A stretch of DNA of 64,000 bases, taken from Sulfurimonas sp. HSL1-2 (GTDB lineage: Bacteria > Campylobacterota > Campylobacteria > Campylobacterales > Sulfurimonadaceae). The position numbers and the translations under genes were made by a program. A model generated the notes under the pieces. It searched no databases, had not been told where the DNA came from, and saw only the letters and a list, made by a program, of their open reading frames with translations. This document shows positions 62,570 to 64,000 of the stretch, piece by piece. Numbering within the stretch: position 1 is the first letter of the stretch; each line of letters begins with the position of its first letter. Location: assembly GCF_039645565.1 (NCBI RefSeq), contig NZ_CP147914.1, positions 2,353,573 to 2,417,572 of the forward strand, given 5' to 3'.

Positions 62570-64000
62570 CTAGATCACCGACGTCATCAACAGGTTGACC
62601 AGGAGGGTCACGTCCCGCAGGGACGGCTTCTGGTTCGCCTCCAGCGCCGCGATCGATTCCAGAATATCGGCAAAGGCTTCCCGGTCGTTGGTCAGGAAGT
62701 TCTCGAACGCTTCCAGCGGCGGTTCGTTGATGCGCTGGAACGCGAGAATGCGGTTCGTATAGTGCACGGCGATATACTCGACGAACTGCAGCAGCTGCCG
62801 CCGGAGACTGAGGTCCCGTTCGTCTTTGAGATCGAGGGCATTGAGGATGGTGATGATCCGCAGAATCGCAAACCGTTCGATGACCAGGTAGAAAAGCGTC
62901 GCGACATCGCTGAATGAGTGTTTGCTCTGCTCTTTGGTAATGATGACCGCGACCGCGAAGCGGAGGTAATCCAGTACGTCGAAGAATCGGTTGAAGGTGT
63001 CGTTCCCCTCGATCAGCATCCGCGGCTGTTTCGGTTTGATCTTCGAGAGCATGTCGAAGAGCTCCTCCCTGTGCTCGATGAAATGGAGGCTGTCGATCGA
63101 TTCGACATCGACATATTTGACCATCCAGCGTGTCGCGAAGTTGAGGACGTGTTCGATCTGGTCCAGCAGGGCATACTGCTGCCGTACCGGCATGGTGTAG
63201 TCGGAACGGAAGATCGTGTGGCGGATGTCGTTCGCCCCGAAGAGGGCGTTACAGATCAGGTAGGCGCGGATCTTCGTCAGGAAACGCGCTTTCCCCAGCC
63301 GCCGGAAGTCACTGACGAAAGAGACCCCCTGGTTGTTGATGACCATGTCGGCGATCATCGTCGCGATGATCTGGCGGCGCAGCGGGTGGTGGCGGATCTC
63401 CTCCTCGTACGCACTGACAAAGGCCTTGGGAAAATATTTGTACAGATAGCGATGGGCGAACTGCTCGTCGATCAATTCCGTATCGATGATCAGCTGCTTG
63501 ATAAAGATCTTCGCGTAGGAGAGCAGCGAGCCCAGGATCGGCCGTACGATCCCCCCCTCGGCGGAGAGCACCTCGAAGATATTCTCTTTTTTCGGGATAA
63601 AGAAGTCACGGCGGTTGAAGACCGGGTTCTCCTCGGCGATGACGTCGATCGCCTCCTGGAAATCCTCCAGGTAGATCCGGCTGAGCTGTTCGTCGCGGGA
63701 GATCGCCAGCGCCTGGCGGTAGCAGCTCCACAGAACGCTGTTCTCCACCTGCTCGCCGTGGCGCCCGAGCACTTCGGTGCGGCTCTGCTGATCGAGCAGC
63801 CCTTTCCGGCTCAGTGCCTCGAGCAGGATCTTGATATTGACCTCGTGGTCGGAGGTGTCCACCCCGCCGGCATTGTCGATGCCGTCAAGGTTGATTTTGC
63901 CGCCGCCCAGGGCATATTCGATGCGGGCGCGCTGGGTGAAGCCGAGGTTCCCCCCTTCGCTGACGGCGAAACAGCGCAGCTGCGCGGCGTTGATCCGCAC
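62570..64000 (-). CDS. large NAD-specific glutamate dehydrogenase (C-terminal part)
   Basis: 476 residues are seen; the frame is open at base 64000, so the start lies outside. The segment RCFAVSEGGNLGFTQRARIEY and the DGIDNAGGVDTSDHEVNIKILL block are signatures of the about 180-kDa NAD-GDH family (GdhZ-like). The helical C-terminal domain of about 350 residues follows. It oxidises glutamate to 2-oxoglutarate and ammonia. Convergent with the malic-enzyme gene (3-base gap). Confidence 0.92.
   Translation of the reverse strand: MRINAAQLRCFAVSEGGNLGFTQRARIEYALGGGKINLDGIDNAGGVDTSDHEVNIKILLEALSRKGLLDQQSRTEVLGRHGEQVENSVLWSCYRQALAISRDEQLSRIYLEDFQEAIDVIAEENPVFNRRDFFIPKKENIFEVLSAEGGIVRPILGSLLSYAKIFIKQLIIDTELIDEQFAHRYLYKYFPKAFVSAYEEEIRHHPLRRQIIATMIADMVINNQGVSFVSDFRRLGKARFLTKIRAYLICNALFGANDIRHTIFRSDYTMPVRQQYALLDQIEHVLNFATRWMVKYVDVESIDSLHFIEHREELFDMLSKIKPKQPRMLIEGNDTFNRFFDVLDYLRFAVAVIITKEQSKHSFSDVATLFYLVIERFAILRIITILNALDLKDERDLSLRRQLLQFVEYIAVHYTNRILAFQRINEPPLEAFENFLTNDREAFADILESIAALEANQKPSLRDVTLLVNLLMTSVI

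Overview
The window looks like a chromosomal segment from a Campylobacterota (Epsilonproteobacteria) bacterium, probably near Sulfurimonas/Sulfurovum. The reasons are the protein-family content (AmrS, a Pgl-type N-glycosylation locus, DUF1538 with P-II and CBS partners, large NAD-glutamate dehydrogenase), the S10-spc order with no L30 gene between rpsE and rplO, and infA at the end of that operon. Coding DNA is G+C-rich for this phylum. The placement rests on recognised families, not on a search. Most sigma-70 promoters show a clear TATAAT -10 and a weak -35.

Layout. 1-3.8 kb: end of a CvfB-like RNA-binding protein, a small unknown gene, the radical SAM enzyme AmrS, a globin-CZB-GGDEF cyclase and a 2OG-Fe(II) oxygenase. 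3.9-14.7 kb: tRNA-Pro and the minus-strand S10-spc operon (rpsJ to infA, including secY and map). 14.8-18.3 kb: an AAA/DUF4143 ATPase and a membrane PAS-GGDEF-EAL protein. 18.3-27.1 kb: a seven-gene minus-strand operon with a LolA-like protein, two FtsX-type permeases, an ATPase, an outer-membrane barrel, a PhoX-like lipoprotein and a diheme lipoprotein. 27.2-32.4 kb: rnhB, a secreted Lys-rich protein, an acyltransferase, and a subtilisin-like lipoprotein protease followed by a separate gene that looks like a subtilase propeptide. 32.6-33.2 kb: tRNA-Gly, Leu, Cys and Ser. 33.2-34.9 kb: ilvD. 35.0-49.3 kb: a twelve-gene minus-strand glycan operon containing pglF/E/D/C/B, three glycosyltransferases, an asparagine-synthetase-like protein, a Wzx-type flippase and wlbB/wlbA homologues, with a true asnB divergent to it. 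51.3-53.2 kb: an omptin-like outer-membrane protease and a lipoprotein. 53.2-55.5 kb: a DUF1538/P-II/CBS operon. 55.6-64 kb: ArsC-like protein, DUF465 protein, dcd, accB-accC, SurA-like chaperone, gltX, malic enzyme, and the C-terminal part of a large NAD-glutamate dehydrogenase.

How the genes work together. The glycan operon can make, flip and transfer an N-linked glycan: PglF/E/D build an N-acetylated amino sugar, PglC loads it on the lipid carrier, the glycosyltransferases extend it, a Wzx-type flippase (in place of PglK) moves it, and PglB transfers it. WlbA/WlbB and the Asn-synthetase-like protein suggest an additional, perhaps amidated, diacetamido-uronic acid. The cell surface is prominent elsewhere too: a Lol-like export operon carrying its own candidate lipoproteins, a surface subtilase with a trans-propeptide, and an omptin. 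The least described pieces are the Lol-like/PhoX/diheme operon, the split subtilase-propeptide pair, and the DUF1538-P-II-CBS cassette.
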